Assembly (NCBI GenBank): GCA_938049325.1
Contig: CALICC010000293.1
Coordinates: forward strand, 1-12,762
Source of the DNA: an uncultured Ilumatobacter sp.
GTDB lineage: Bacteria > Actinomycetota > Acidimicrobiia > Acidimicrobiales > Ilumatobacteraceae
Reading direction: 5' to 3'
DNA length: 12,762 bases
Part shown: piece after piece, positions 1 through 8,110 of the stretch
Position numbering within the stretch: position 1 is the stretch's first letter
Layout: every line of letters starts with the position of its first letter
Made by a program: the position numbers and the translations under genes
The notes under the pieces: generated by a model
Seen by the model: only the letters and a program-made list of their open reading frames with translations
Databases searched by the model: none
Told to the model about the DNA's origin: nothing

Positions 1-1
1 T

Positions 2-1018
2 GCTCAGTTCGCCCGGGCGATGCGCTACGTCGAGAAGATCGATGCGGGTGCCGTGGCTCCGAGCGCGGGCCCGCCGTGCTTCCTCGACCCCGAGCTGTTC
101 GGTCTGAACATGATCGACGGGACCGAGCCGACGATCTTCCCCGACCAGACCGCGTTCCTCTCGATGCTCGACGCCGCCGGACGCACCGGCGTGTCGAACA
201 TCCCCGGCACGACGATCGCCATCGACAGCGACGTCGCGGCGAACCACTCGGACCGCATCGCGGTGACGCATCCGATGCCCGACGCCGACGTCGACGCGAT
301 CTTCAGCGACAAGCGCGCGTACCTCGAGCGATACCAAGCCGACAAGATCGGCTGGATCGACGAGATGAAGGCGGGATGGAACCCACCGTCGACCGATCTC
401 GTCGCGTCGTTGAAAGAATGGTGGGAGCCGCTGCTCGCCATGGCGCCGACGGTGCGGTCACAGGTCGGATCCAACGTCGTGCTCCGCGCGATGGCTCCGG
501 CCGACGGGTCTGGCGAACAGCTCGACGTGGTGATCGACTTCCCGAACGGCGAAGTGCGGGTGCACGCGGGCGAGCCTTTTGCGTTCCGCTTCGACATCGA
601 CCGCCGCCTGGTCGAGACCGTTGCTGCCCAACGTGCGGTCGACTGGTCGAACTCGTTGCTGCTGTCGTGTCGCTTCGTTGCGTGGCGCGAAGGCGAGTTC
701 AACGAGTACGTCTACAACTTCTTCAAGTCGCTGTCGCGCGAGCGGATGAAGCGCGCCGAGGCCGAAGCCGCACGCAAGGTCGCCCCGTTCGACCCCAACA
801 CGTCAGCGGCCGAACCCGACATCCAGATCGGCGACTACATCGTTCAGCGTCGCTGCCCACACCGCGATGCCGACCTCGAAGCGTTTGGTGAGATCGACCA
901 GCGCGACGACGGGACAACCGAGTTCGTGTGCACGTTGCACGGCTGGCGCTTCGACTGCGAGACCGGCGCATGCATCACGTCGCCCAACGAGACTCCGTTG
1001 CGCATCAGGCGCGCCTGA
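2..1018 (+). CDS. MBL-fold/Rieske [2Fe-2S] protein, NamH-like hydroxylase (5' partial)
   Basis: The frame is open to the left edge, so the N-terminal part (expected to hold the metallo-beta-lactamase metal motifs) lies outside the window. Residues are numbered from the Met at base 20. The early VAPSAGPPCFLDPEL segment and the NEYVYNFFKSL segment match what I recall of actinobacterial MBL-Rieske proteins of about 500 residues, the group of mycobacterial UDP-N-acetylmuramic acid hydroxylase (NamH). The C-terminus holds a Rieske domain: C279-x-H281 and C304-x2-H307 (RRCPH and CTLHGW), with about 22 residues between the two halves, longer than the usual 15-17. NamH makes N-glycolylmuramic acid from UDP-MurNAc in the cytosol. 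That reaction here is inferred from similarity only. The next gene, another Rieske enzyme, starts 3 bases after the stop, so the two are probably one transcript. An alternative is a hydroxylase acting in the amine pathway nearby. Family assignment is strong, substrate weak. Confidence 0.85.
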   Translation, partial: AQFARAMRYVEKIDAGAVAPSAGPPCFLDPELFGLNMIDGTEPTIFPDQTAFLSMLDAAGRTGVSNIPGTTIAIDSDVAANHSDRIAVTHPMPDADVDAIFSDKRAYLERYQADKIGWIDEMKAGWNPPSTDLVASLKEWWEPLLAMAPTVRSQVGSNVVLRAMAPADGSGEQLDVVIDFPNGEVRVHAGEPFAFRFDIDRRLVETVAAQRAVDWSNSLLLSCRFVAWREGEFNEYVYNFFKSLSRERMKRAEAEAARKVAPFDPNTSAAEPDIQIGDYIVQRRCPHRDADLEAFGEIDQRDDGTTEFVCTLHGWRFDCETGACITSPNETPLRIRRA

Positions 1019-1021
1019 CCC

Positions 1022-2272
1022 GTGGAGTGGGGCGACGAGGCAGCCTGGGAGGCGACACGCCGTCCGCTCCGCGAGGCACACGGTCTGCACCCGGAGGCCT
1101 ACACGAGCGAGCAATTCTTCGACCTCGAACGGCGGCGCGTGTTCGAGCAAGCCTGGGTCTGTGTGGCCATCGCCGACGAGGTCGCCGGATCCGGCCGCAT
1201 GCTCGTCCGCAAGGTCGGCTCCCGATCGGTGCTGATCACGCGCAACCAGGGCGGCGAGTTGCGCGGGTTCATCAACGCCTGTCGTCACCGCGGCACGGAA
1301 CTCGCCGACGCCGACTGCGATGTGGCCGGCACCATCCGCTGCCCGTACCACCGTTGGGGGTACTCGCTCGACGGGGCGTTGACGTCGACACCGTTCTTCG
1401 ACGAGGTGCCGCGCGACGACGTCGATCGGGCCGACCTCGGGTTGGTGACCGTGCGCGTCGACGTGTGGGGACCGCTCGTTTTCGCATGTCTCAGCGACTC
1501 CACCCCGCCGCTCTCCGACTGGCTCGGCGACCTGCCGGAACGCATGGCCGGATACGGCCTCGACACGTGGGTGAGTCGCCACGAACGCCAGCTCGACATC
1601 GAAGCGAACTGGAAGCTGATCAGCGAGAACTACCAGGAGTACTACCACCTGACCTGGGTGCATCCTGAGCTCGCGAAAGTCTCACGCGTGGCTGATCACT
1701 ATCGGTATCAGGGCGCAGGGATGTATTGCGGCCAGACGACCACACCGGTGTCGGGCGACCAGCGCGACGACTGGCTGGCGCTCCCGCAAGCCCCCGACCT
1801 CGACGCTTCCGACGCGGTCAGCGGTCGATTCGTGGCGATCTTCCCGAACGTGCTCCTGTCGGTGCTGCCGAACCACATCTGGATGATGCGCCTCGACCCG
1901 ATCGCTCCCGGCATCACGCGCGAGACCTGCACGATGTTGCTGCCCGATGCGACCGGCGCGGTCACCGACGATGCCATCGCGCCGACTCGGGATTTCTGGT
2001 TCGACGTGAACGCCGAGGACATTGACATCGTCGAGCGCGGCCAGCGCGGCCTGACCCGCGGCGCCGTTCCGCCCGGGCCACTCGCACCGCGCTTCGAAGA
2101 GCCGTTGCATCGCTTCCACAACATGCTCGCCGACTGCATGACGTGCGTGGGTCTCGACTCGATCACGGTCCCGTCTGGCGACGACCCGAGCGACGTGGCC
2201 GCCCAGTGGGGAGCCGGAACCAACCCGACACCGCCGACGATCGACCGCCGTCAAGCAGCCGATACGGCCTGA
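1022..2272 (+). CDS. Rieske non-haem iron oxygenase, alpha subunit (quaternary-amine monooxygenase type)
   Basis: This is a 416-residue ring-hydroxylating-type oxygenase. The Rieske [2Fe-2S] ligands are C87-x-H89 and C107-x2-H110 (ACRHRG and CPYHRWGY). The catalytic domain shows NWKLISENYQEYYH followed by WVHP, giving mononuclear iron ligands H209 and H214, and the NAEDIDIVE segment gives the likely carboxylate ligand D333. The residue three before H209, usually an Asp that bridges the two metal centres, is Glu (E206). A Glu there is typical of carnitine (CntA) and glycine betaine (GbcA) monooxygenases. These cleave or demethylate quaternary ammonium compounds using electrons from a separate reductase. 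The GTG start at 1022 lies 3 bases after the upstream stop and leaves a normal N-terminus, and no good Shine-Dalgarno is visible, so translational coupling is likely. No reductase gene is in the window. The DAO-type and GcvT-type genes nearby fit betaine-like N-demethylation. Substrate is inferred. Confidence 0.9.
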   Translation: MEWGDEAAWEATRRPLREAHGLHPEAYTSEQFFDLERRRVFEQAWVCVAIADEVAGSGRMLVRKVGSRSVLITRNQGGELRGFINACRHRGTELADADCDVAGTIRCPYHRWGYSLDGALTSTPFFDEVPRDDVDRADLGLVTVRVDVWGPLVFACLSDSTPPLSDWLGDLPERMAGYGLDTWVSRHERQLDIEANWKLISENYQEYYHLTWVHPELAKVSRVADHYRYQGAGMYCGQTTTPVSGDQRDDWLALPQAPDLDASDAVSGRFVAIFPNVLLSVLPNHIWMMRLDPIAPGITRETCTMLLPDATGAVTDDAIAPTRDFWFDVNAEDIDIVERGQRGLTRGAVPPGPLAPRFEEPLHRFHNMLADCMTCVGLDSITVPSGDDPSDVAAQWGAGTNPTPPTIDRRQAADTA

Positions 2273-2284
2273 GCTGTCTCGGAG

Positions 2285-3130
2285 CTAGCCGAGCGTCGCG
2301 TGGATCTCATCGACGAGGGTGCGTACCGCGGTGGTGCGGCTTCGGCTGTTGACGCGCACCACGAACGATGCCGTCGGCATCGATCGATCCGAACCGGGCA
2401 CCTGCCACACGAGGCACTCCCCAACGACACCGCGCTCGTTGATCATCGCGACCCCGAAGCCAGCTGCCACCGCGCTGCGCACGCCTGCTGAACTCTCCGA
2501 CTCGAACGCCACGTAGTGGTCGATGCCGGCATCGCGGAGCATTTCGGTCATCAACGACCGGTAGCTCGAATTCGGCCCGAAGGTCACGAGCGGCAGAGGT
2601 TCACTGCCGTCGAATGCGAAAGTCGGCGACGCGATCCACTCGATCGACTCGCTCCACAGCATCCGGTCACGCTGTTGGGTCTCGAAGACGTGGATGAGCG
2701 CGAGGTCGAGGTCTCCGCCACGCACGAGTTGCGCGATCGGGCCGCTCATCCCCATCCGAACGTGGAGGCGCACCATCGGATGCCGGCGTTGGAATCGAGC
2801 AAGCACAGCCGCCACCTCGTCCGCGTCGAGTGCATCGTTGACACCGAGGTGCACGGTGCCTTCGAGCTGCGAGCGCTGCAAGCTGTCGACTGCGTCGTCG
2901 TGCGCCGACACGATCTGCTCGGCGTGCGCCAACAACTCGACGCCGAGGTCGGTGAGGGTCACGTCTCGTCCGTCGCGCACCAAGAGTGGTGAGCCCAAGC
3001 GTTCCTCGAGCCGCTTCATCTTCCAACTGACGGCCGACTGCGTGAGGTTCAGTTGCGACGCGGCCTGCGTGACGCTGCCGCAATCGACCACCGAGCGGAA
3101 GGCGCGCAGCGACTCAACGTCGAGTCGCAC
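2285..3130 (-). CDS. LysR-family transcriptional regulator
   Basis: This 281-residue protein has the normal length and layout of LysR-type regulators. An N-terminal winged helix-turn-helix occupies about residues 4-62 (ESLRAFRSVVDCGSVTQAA, then LTQSAVSWKMKRLEERLG). A linker helix follows, then a two-lobed effector domain from about residue 90, where VHLGVND and LDLALIH mark typical strands. The GTG start at 3128-3130 is supported by GGGAG (plus-strand 3136-3140) five bases upstream. It converges on the Rieske oxygenase gene with a 12-base gap and is divergent from the flavoprotein gene at 3257, the usual arrangement of a LysR regulator with its target. Two T-N11-A dyads lie in the shared promoter region, one 27 bases from its own start, which suggests autoregulation. 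The inducer is unknown. A betaine-like or N-methyl amine is a guess from context. Confidence 0.93.
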   Translation of the reverse strand: MRLDVESLRAFRSVVDCGSVTQAASQLNLTQSAVSWKMKRLEERLGSPLLVRDGRDVTLTDLGVELLAHAEQIVSAHDDAVDSLQRSQLEGTVHLGVNDALDADEVAAVLARFQRRHPMVRLHVRMGMSGPIAQLVRGGDLDLALIHVFETQQRDRMLWSESIEWIASPTFAFDGSEPLPLVTFGPNSSYRSLMTEMLRDAGIDHYVAFESESSAGVRSAVAAGFGVAMINERGVVGECLVWQVPGSDRSMPTASFVVRVNSRSRTTAVRTLVDEIHATLG

Positions 3131-3156
3131 TCGCGCTCCCAGACCTAGCGACCGAC

Positions 3157-3177
3157 GTCATCACCGGACATCATGAC
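3157..3177. promoter_or_regulatory. Candidate LysR binding site 1 (GTCAT-N11-ATGAC)
   Basis: A perfect 5-base inverted repeat with an 11-base spacer gives an exact T-N11-A core, the hallmark of LysR recognition sites. Its centre is about 37 bases upstream of the regulator's GTG and about 51 bases from the centre of site 2. That spacing resembles the recognition and activation sites of LysR promoters. Binding is inferred. Confidence 0.45.
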
Positions 3178-3195
3178 AGAAGCTTGTGCGACGGT

Positions 3196-3226
3196 CGAAC
3201 GATCGCCATGTTCGTCATGGGCGAAC
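3196..3226. promoter_or_regulatory. Candidate LysR binding site 2 (three alternating CGAAC/GTTCG arms)
   Basis: CGAAC (3196-3200), GTTCG (3210-3214) and CGAAC (3222-3226) form two overlapping dyads: CGAAC-N9-GTTCG and GTTCG-N7-CGAAC. The second contains a T-N11-A core (T3212, A3224). A further palindrome, CCATG-N5-CATGG (3206-3220), overlaps them. The block sits 31-61 bases upstream of the flavoprotein start, where an activation site could contact RNA polymerase. Confidence 0.45.
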
Positions 3227-3256
3227 CGTGCGCACCATCTGTCAGAATCTCGGTGC

Positions 3257-4576
3257 ATGAGCGAGCCCGCCGACTACGACGCCATCATCATCGGCGCAGG
3301 CGTGATCGGCGGTGCCGTCGCGTACGAGCTCGCCCGGCGCGGGCATCGCACGCTCAGCGTGGACAAGGGTCCGGGCGCGGGCTACGGCAGCACGAGCTCG
3401 TCGAGCGCCGTGATCCGGTTCAGCTACTCGACGGAGACCGGCGTGGCGGCTGCGTGGGACGGCATGCACTACTGGAAGCACTGGGGCGAATACCTCGGCG
3501 CTCCCGATGAGAGTGGCTACGCCCAGCTCGTGCAGTGCGGCATGGCGCTCCTCATCCCTGGCGAGGAAGGCCACCACAACCGGGTGATGCCCATCTGGGA
3601 TCGTCTCGACGTGCCATACGAATTCTGGGATCGCACTGCGCTGGCCGCCAAGGCACCCACCTTCGACCTCCGCCTCTACGGCCCACCCGCGCGATCCGAC
3701 GATCCGTCGTTCTGGAACGAGGCGCACGGCGAGATGGTCGGCGCTCTGTTCTCACCCGACGCCGGCTACGTCGACGACCCGCAACTGGCTGCTCACAACC
3801 TGCAGCGCGCTGCCGAGGCACAGGGTGGCGAGTTCCGGTTCCGTACCGAGGTCGTCGGTATCGCACGGCGACAGGGCCGAGTCGCCGGCGTCGAGCTGTC
3901 CGACGGGTCGACCGTGAACGCAGACGTGGTGGTGAACGTGGGTGGCCCGCACAGTTCGTACATCAACCAACTCGCTGGCGTGTACGACACGATGAACATC
4001 AAGACGCAGTCGATCCGCCACGAGACCTACCACGTTCCAGGCCCGCCCGACATGGACTTCACCACCGACGGGTTCGCCGTCGCCGACGACGACAGCGGCA
4101 TCTACTTCCGGCCGCAACCCGGCAACAACATCTTGATCGGCACCACCGATCCGCCGTGTGATCCAAAGATTCCGGTCGGACCCGACGAGGAGCTCGGCGA
4201 GCTGACGAGCGACGGTTGGGAAACGAACACCTTGCGCATCAACAAGCGGATACCCACGCTCGGCGTGCCGCTCCCCCACGAGAAGAAAGGCGTCGTCGAT
4301 CGCTACGACAAGAGCGACGATTGGATCCCGATCTATGACCGGACCGATCTCGACGGGTTCTACGTCGCCATCGGGACCAGCGGCAATCAGTTCAAGAACG
4401 CCGGCGTGGCCGGCCACATGATGGCAGAGCTGATCGACGCGGTCGAGGGCGGTCGTGACCACGACGCAGATCCGCTGCAGGTCACCGCTCGCTACACGGG
4501 TCTGAACCTCGACATGGCCACGTTCAGCCGCAACCGTCAGATCCATGCGGACTCGTCGATGAGCGTCCACGGCTGA
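3257..4576 (+). CDS. FAD-dependent oxidoreductase, DAO family (sarcosine/dimethylglycine oxidase-like)
   Basis: This 439-residue flavoprotein starts with a Rossmann dinucleotide fold, DAIIIGAGVIGGAVAYELA, whose GxGxxG spans residues 13-18. GSTSSSSAVIR (residues 44-54) is the flavin-contact loop seen in monomeric sarcosine oxidase and the sarcosine oxidase beta subunit. The C-terminal half has the family's substrate domain and the closing motif YVAIGTSGNQFKNAGVAG (residues 369-386), which returns to the FAD. Such enzymes oxidise N-methyl or secondary amines to an imine, releasing formaldehyde or feeding folate. The ATG at 3257 is preferred over an in-frame ATG at 3173, because the extra 28 residues are not family-like and would cover the presumed operators. 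It is probably controlled by the divergent LysR-type gene. No covalent-flavin residue could be assigned with certainty. Substrate could be dimethylglycine, sarcosine or another secondary amine. Family sure, substrate not. Confidence 0.9.
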   Translation: MSEPADYDAIIIGAGVIGGAVAYELARRGHRTLSVDKGPGAGYGSTSSSSAVIRFSYSTETGVAAAWDGMHYWKHWGEYLGAPDESGYAQLVQCGMALLIPGEEGHHNRVMPIWDRLDVPYEFWDRTALAAKAPTFDLRLYGPPARSDDPSFWNEAHGEMVGALFSPDAGYVDDPQLAAHNLQRAAEAQGGEFRFRTEVVGIARRQGRVAGVELSDGSTVNADVVVNVGGPHSSYINQLAGVYDTMNIKTQSIRHETYHVPGPPDMDFTTDGFAVADDDSGIYFRPQPGNNILIGTTDPPCDPKIPVGPDEELGELTSDGWETNTLRINKRIPTLGVPLPHEKKGVVDRYDKSDDWIPIYDRTDLDGFYVAIGTSGNQFKNAGVAGHMMAELIDAVEGGRDHDADPLQVTARYTGLNLDMATFSRNRQIHADSSMSVHG

Positions 4577-4586
4577 GCTGAGGCAC

Positions 4587-4629
4587 TGGCATCCATGGGC
4601 AAGACGGTCTTCTTCGAGCGATGGTGCCA
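4587..4629. terminator. Possible bidirectional terminator between convergent genes (weak)
   Basis: TGGCATCCAT (4587-4596) pairs imperfectly, with one bulge, with ATGGTGCCA (4621-4629) between the convergent stops at 4576 and 4643. The loop is long (24 bases) and no T-run follows, so this is only a weak candidate. Confidence 0.2.
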
Positions 4630-4642
4630 ACGCAACGTCCGG

Positions 4643-7600
4643 TCAGTCCGGCGGGTCAGACAGCCGCCCGGTCCGCTTCGAGTTCAAGAATCCGAGCGCA
4701 ACTTCGACGACGTCGTCGAGTGACGGGGACGGGACCGACTGCGGCACTCGGGTTCCATCAAGTCGTGCCTGCACGTGGCAACGGAGCACATGCTCCCAGG
4801 CGATACTCGTGCCCGTGTGGTCAAGATGGGCCATCAGCCGCCGGGCGACGTCGTCATCGCCTGACGAAACTGCCAGGAGCGCGACGCCGACGAGCGGCAG
4901 GCTGAGACGGAGCTCGTTCCGCGTCGACGACACCAGCGAGGCATAGTGCTCGCCGAGGATCTCCGCGGCGCCGAGATCGTTGCCCGTCAACGCTTCGCCC
5001 ACCGCACGTGCGACGACCGGTCCCGAATCGCCGGCCACACCCACAAGGTCGTGGTCGACCACGATTCGGTGCGCGCGGTGGGCCAATTGCAGTCCAGTCG
5101 GCACATCGGCGTGGCAGAGCTCCAGGATCGACCGATTGACCATCCCGACAGCGGTCCACCACGGATCGGTCGTGTCGACCGGTTGGTCGAATATCGCTCG
5201 ATAGCGCTCAAGTGCAGCATCGAACCGGTTGGACAGTGTCAGCAGCTCACCGGCGAAGTTGTGGAGGATCTGCTGACGCAACGATGACGAAGTCGGTCCC
5301 GTATCGATTGATCGATCGATGAGCGCCAGGCCGGTGTCGGGCGTCTCGATCATCGATGCCCCGATCAAGCCAAGGGCAAGCGCTTCGATGTCGTTTCGTG
5401 CTTCGCCGATCGCCGTGAACAGTTCTGAGCCAACCGAGAACATCTGGTCCCAGTCGCGTTTCGACATTGCTGCGACCATCACCGTGAACCTGTGGCGGAT
5501 TCGGTCGTCGCGCGTGACGACACCATCGGTGGCGCGTGCAAGCCACTCGAGTCCCTCATCGGCGTGGAACGTCATCCACCAAAGAGAAGCGACGGCACAG
5601 CAGTGTCGGGCGAGTTTTTCCAACTCGCCGACCTCGGCGCTGTACCCGAGCGCGGCGCGCACGTTGCCGAGTTGAGCTTGCTGTTGCTGCGCGAACTTCA
5701 TCGACGCCATGCGTTCGGCTGTTGTCGCTGTTTCGGCCCACGCAAGGAACCAGTCGCGGTGACGGCGACGGGCAAGATCGACCAGGTCGCCTGAACGACG
5801 GAGCGCGAAGTCGCGGACCGTTTCGAGCAGCGCGTAGTACGTGTCGTGCCGTCTGTGATCGACCTTGACGAGGTTGACTCGGACGAGCTCGCGCAGCACA
5901 TCGTCGATGTCGCTCCGGTCTGCTTCCGGCGACCAGATGCTGGCAACGGCCGCGACCGGAGTCCAGCCGCGCGTCACACCGAGGCTGACGAGCATCGATT
6001 GTGCGTTCGGTTCGAGTCGTCGATAGCTCCAGTCGATCATCTCGTCGACGGTGTTCCAGCGCCGCCTCGACGCAACTGCGGCACGCGGAACAGCCCCCCT
6101 CCGGAGGTCGACGAGGAGTTGATGAGGCGAGGAGTAGACAACGCTCGACGCAGCGAGTTCTATTGCCAGCGGGAGCCGATCGAGCCGACCAACGAGCTGC
6201 TCGATCTCGACGATGCCGCCCGAGGAGTCGTCGACGGTGGCGCCACCCTCGAGCGCCCGGTCGATGAAGAGTCGAGCAGCGTGACTCACGTCGGCGGAAG
6301 CATCACCGTCGAGAGGCCCGAGCCGGAGGACCGCTTCCCCGACGACTTCGAGCCGTTGCCGGCTGGTCACCAGCATCGACGGGCCGCCGATCTGGAGTAG
6401 TTCGTCGGCGAAGGACTGAACCGCCTCGCTCACGTGTTCAGCGTTGTCGCACACGATGAGGACAGCTCGATCGGCGCAGCCCGCCAACACCGCAGATTGG
6501 GTGTCCTCCAGACCCACAGGTACCTGCAACGCTTTCGCGATCGACGATGCAACGGTTGCTGGATCGTCCGCAGTGCTCAGGTCGACCAGGTGACATCCAC
6601 CCGCGTAATTCGACGCCACGCGGTGAGCGAGGTGGAGGCCCAACGCAGACTTGCCGACTCCAGCTGGGCCAATGATGGTCACGAGGCGGTGAGTCGCCAG
6701 GAGGGCAGCACCCCGATCGAGGTCGTCGTCGCGGCCGATCAACCTGGTGCGACGCGCCGGGAGCCGGCCGACTTGGTGGTCGGACCTGAGCGGCGCGACG
6801 CCGACACCGCGGGCGCGTAGCTCGAAGAGTTCGACCGGCACCAATGCCGGTCCGAGTCGAATATGGCCGACCGGAATCAGCGCGACGGCCGGAACCGAAT
6901 CCTCAGTCGTCGAAACGCTTTCGAGCAGGCATCGTGTGTCATCGGACAACAGAACCTGACCCGATGTCGCCCGCGAGAGCACCGACGACGCCGCTTGAAG
7001 ACCAGGTCCGAGGTAGTCGCCATGCCGCTCGACGGCGGCTCCGGTGTGAATGCCCATGCGGACAGCAATGACGATTGGATCTGGCCAGCGCTCGGCGGCC
7101 AGCGCAACCTGCGCCGATGCGGCTGCGTTGACAGCTGCATCTGGCTCAGTAAACACAGCGGCAAGCCCCCCGCCGCCGCGAGTCGCGAAGACCGAACCGC
7201 CTGCGCCCTCGACCGCGTCGTGAAGGAGCTCGTCGTGTCGATCGATTGCGCGGCTCATCGCTGTGACGTGCTCGCTCCACGCTGTGGTCGACGTCTCGAC
7301 TTCGGTGAGAAGGAACGTGAGTTCGTCGACCAGCGGTGCAACCCCTTCCGAGCCCCCGGGATCGTTCACTGAATCACCGGCGGTGACGGTGCGCTGTGTC
7401 TCGTTGTCGACTCGGGTCGAGACGGCGATGGCGCGTTCGATTGCGACAACCGCAGCAGACGGTTCGGTGCCGACCTCTTCGAGCAGCAGCTTTCGATACT
7501 CGCGGAACGCTCGGTGCGCCTCGGCGGTCCGTCCGCTGCCGGCGAGCGCACGAAGGAGCTGGCCGCGTAGACGATCGCGCAGCGGTTCGGACTCGATCAG

Positions 7601-8110
7601 CGGCCCGAGCACCAGTATTGCCTTCTCGAAGTTGCTGGTGACGAGGTGGTGCTCGACGAGCTCTTCGGTGGCAACGCACCGCAGCTCTGTGAGCCGGCGT
7701 GCTTCGCTGATCGCCCAAGCTTCGTGCTCGAACTCATCGAAGGCGCGACCGGACCACAGGGCGAGTGCTTGATCGCGCTTCGATGCTCCTTCGTCAGGCA
7801 CGGCCTGACGAGCTGATCGAATGAGCTGTTCGAACTCAGCCGAGTCAAGGCGGGCCACGTCGAGTAGGTAGCCCGGCGGTGACGTCACGATGGCCGACGA
7901 GCCGATGGTCTTTCTCAGACGGCTGATCGACGTTCGCAACGCGCCGCTGGTGAGCTCAAGGTGTTCGCCAAGGGCATCGGACGACACTCGTGAGCCCGAC
8001 TTCACCGCCAGCATGGTGAGGAGGCGGCGCTGCTCAATACTGACTGGAGTGATGTCGGTACCGGCGTCGTCGAGTACGACGAGCGGGCCGAGGACGCTGA
8101 TCCGGGTCAT
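4643..8110 (-). CDS. SARP/BTAD - degenerate class III cyclase - NB-ARC STAND regulator
   Basis: This 1155-residue cytosolic protein is built as a signal-dependent DNA-binding ATPase. Residues 1-90 form an OmpR-type winged helix (RISRLRKTIG-like recognition region, PPGYLLD wing). Residues 92-230 are a bacterial transcriptional activation domain, ending in YRKLLLEEVGTEPS. Residues 262-400 are a class III nucleotide cyclase fold (FLLTEVETST, RMGIHTG, GDYLGPG). Residues 455-770 are an NB-ARC/AfsR-type ATPase with Walker A GPAGVGKS (481-488), Walker B LIVCDN (551-556), VTSR (581-584) and RLPLAIELAA (645-654). From about 780 it is helical and TPR-like. The cyclase domain lacks its catalytic residues: both metal Asp positions are E270 and G314, and the transition-state Asn and Arg are Q372 and S376. 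The ATG at 8110 has AGGGGG (plus-strand 8119-8124) upstream. It is divergent from the gene at 8249, its most likely target with the downstream genes. Effector unknown. Confidence 0.93.
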   Translation of the reverse strand: MTRISVLGPLVVLDDAGTDITPVSIEQRRLLTMLAVKSGSRVSSDALGEHLELTSGALRTSISRLRKTIGSSAIVTSPPGYLLDVARLDSAEFEQLIRSARQAVPDEGASKRDQALALWSGRAFDEFEHEAWAISEARRLTELRCVATEELVEHHLVTSNFEKAILVLGPLIESEPLRDRLRGQLLRALAGSGRTAEAHRAFREYRKLLLEEVGTEPSAAVVAIERAIAVSTRVDNETQRTVTAGDSVNDPGGSEGVAPLVDELTFLLTEVETSTTAWSEHVTAMSRAIDRHDELLHDAVEGAGGSVFATRGGGGLAAVFTEPDAAVNAAASAQVALAAERWPDPIVIAVRMGIHTGAAVERHGDYLGPGLQAASSVLSRATSGQVLLSDDTRCLLESVSTTEDSVPAVALIPVGHIRLGPALVPVELFELRARGVGVAPLRSDHQVGRLPARRTRLIGRDDDLDRGAALLATHRLVTIIGPAGVGKSALGLHLAHRVASNYAGGCHLVDLSTADDPATVASSIAKALQVPVGLEDTQSAVLAGCADRAVLIVCDNAEHVSEAVQSFADELLQIGGPSMLVTSRQRLEVVGEAVLRLGPLDGDASADVSHAARLFIDRALEGGATVDDSSGGIVEIEQLVGRLDRLPLAIELAASSVVYSSPHQLLVDLRRGAVPRAAVASRRRWNTVDEMIDWSYRRLEPNAQSMLVSLGVTRGWTPVAAVASIWSPEADRSDIDDVLRELVRVNLVKVDHRRHDTYYALLETVRDFALRRSGDLVDLARRRHRDWFLAWAETATTAERMASMKFAQQQQAQLGNVRAALGYSAEVGELEKLARHCCAVASLWWMTFHADEGLEWLARATDGVVTRDDRIRHRFTVMVAAMSKRDWDQMFSVGSELFTAIGEARNDIEALALGLIGASMIETPDTGLALIDRSIDTGPTSSSLRQQILHNFAGELLTLSNRFDAALERYRAIFDQPVDTTDPWWTAVGMVNRSILELCHADVPTGLQLAHRAHRIVVDHDLVGVAGDSGPVVARAVGEALTGNDLGAAEILGEHYASLVSSTRNELRLSLPLVGVALLAVSSGDDDVARRLMAHLDHTGTSIAWEHVLRCHVQARLDGTRVPQSVPSPSLDDVVEVALGFLNSKRTGRLSDPPD

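Larger units (their letters stand above)
3131..3256. promoter_or_regulatory. Divergent promoter region between lysR-type gene and flavoprotein gene
   Basis: This 126-base space separates two divergent starts and must hold both promoters. It has at least two inverted repeats, listed separately. I could not assign convincing -35/-10 boxes, and no strong Shine-Dalgarno precedes the ATG at 3257. Confidence 0.6.

Noticed and set aside
3173..3256. Upstream in-frame ATG at 3173 as start of the flavoprotein
   Set aside because: It adds 28 residues before the Rossmann fold that look unlike the family, and places the presumed operators inside the coding region. The ATG at 3257 gives the normal N-terminus.
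803..4630. Long open frames antisense to the Rieske oxygenase and flavoprotein genes (for example 803-1663, 1682-2254 and 3752-4630 on the minus strand)
   Set aside because: They lie fully opposite genes with clear family motifs, have Arg/Val/Ala-rich composition and no recognisable domain. High-GC DNA produces such shadows.
5300..5322. Clustered GATC/CGAT repeats near 5300
   Set aside because: They fall inside the coding frame of the STAND regulator and simply encode alternating Asp, Arg, Ser and Ile codons. No array or origin-like pattern surrounds them.
6840..7330. An active adenylate or guanylate cyclase
   Set aside because: The metal-binding and transition-state residues are all substituted, so making cyclic nucleotides is unlikely.
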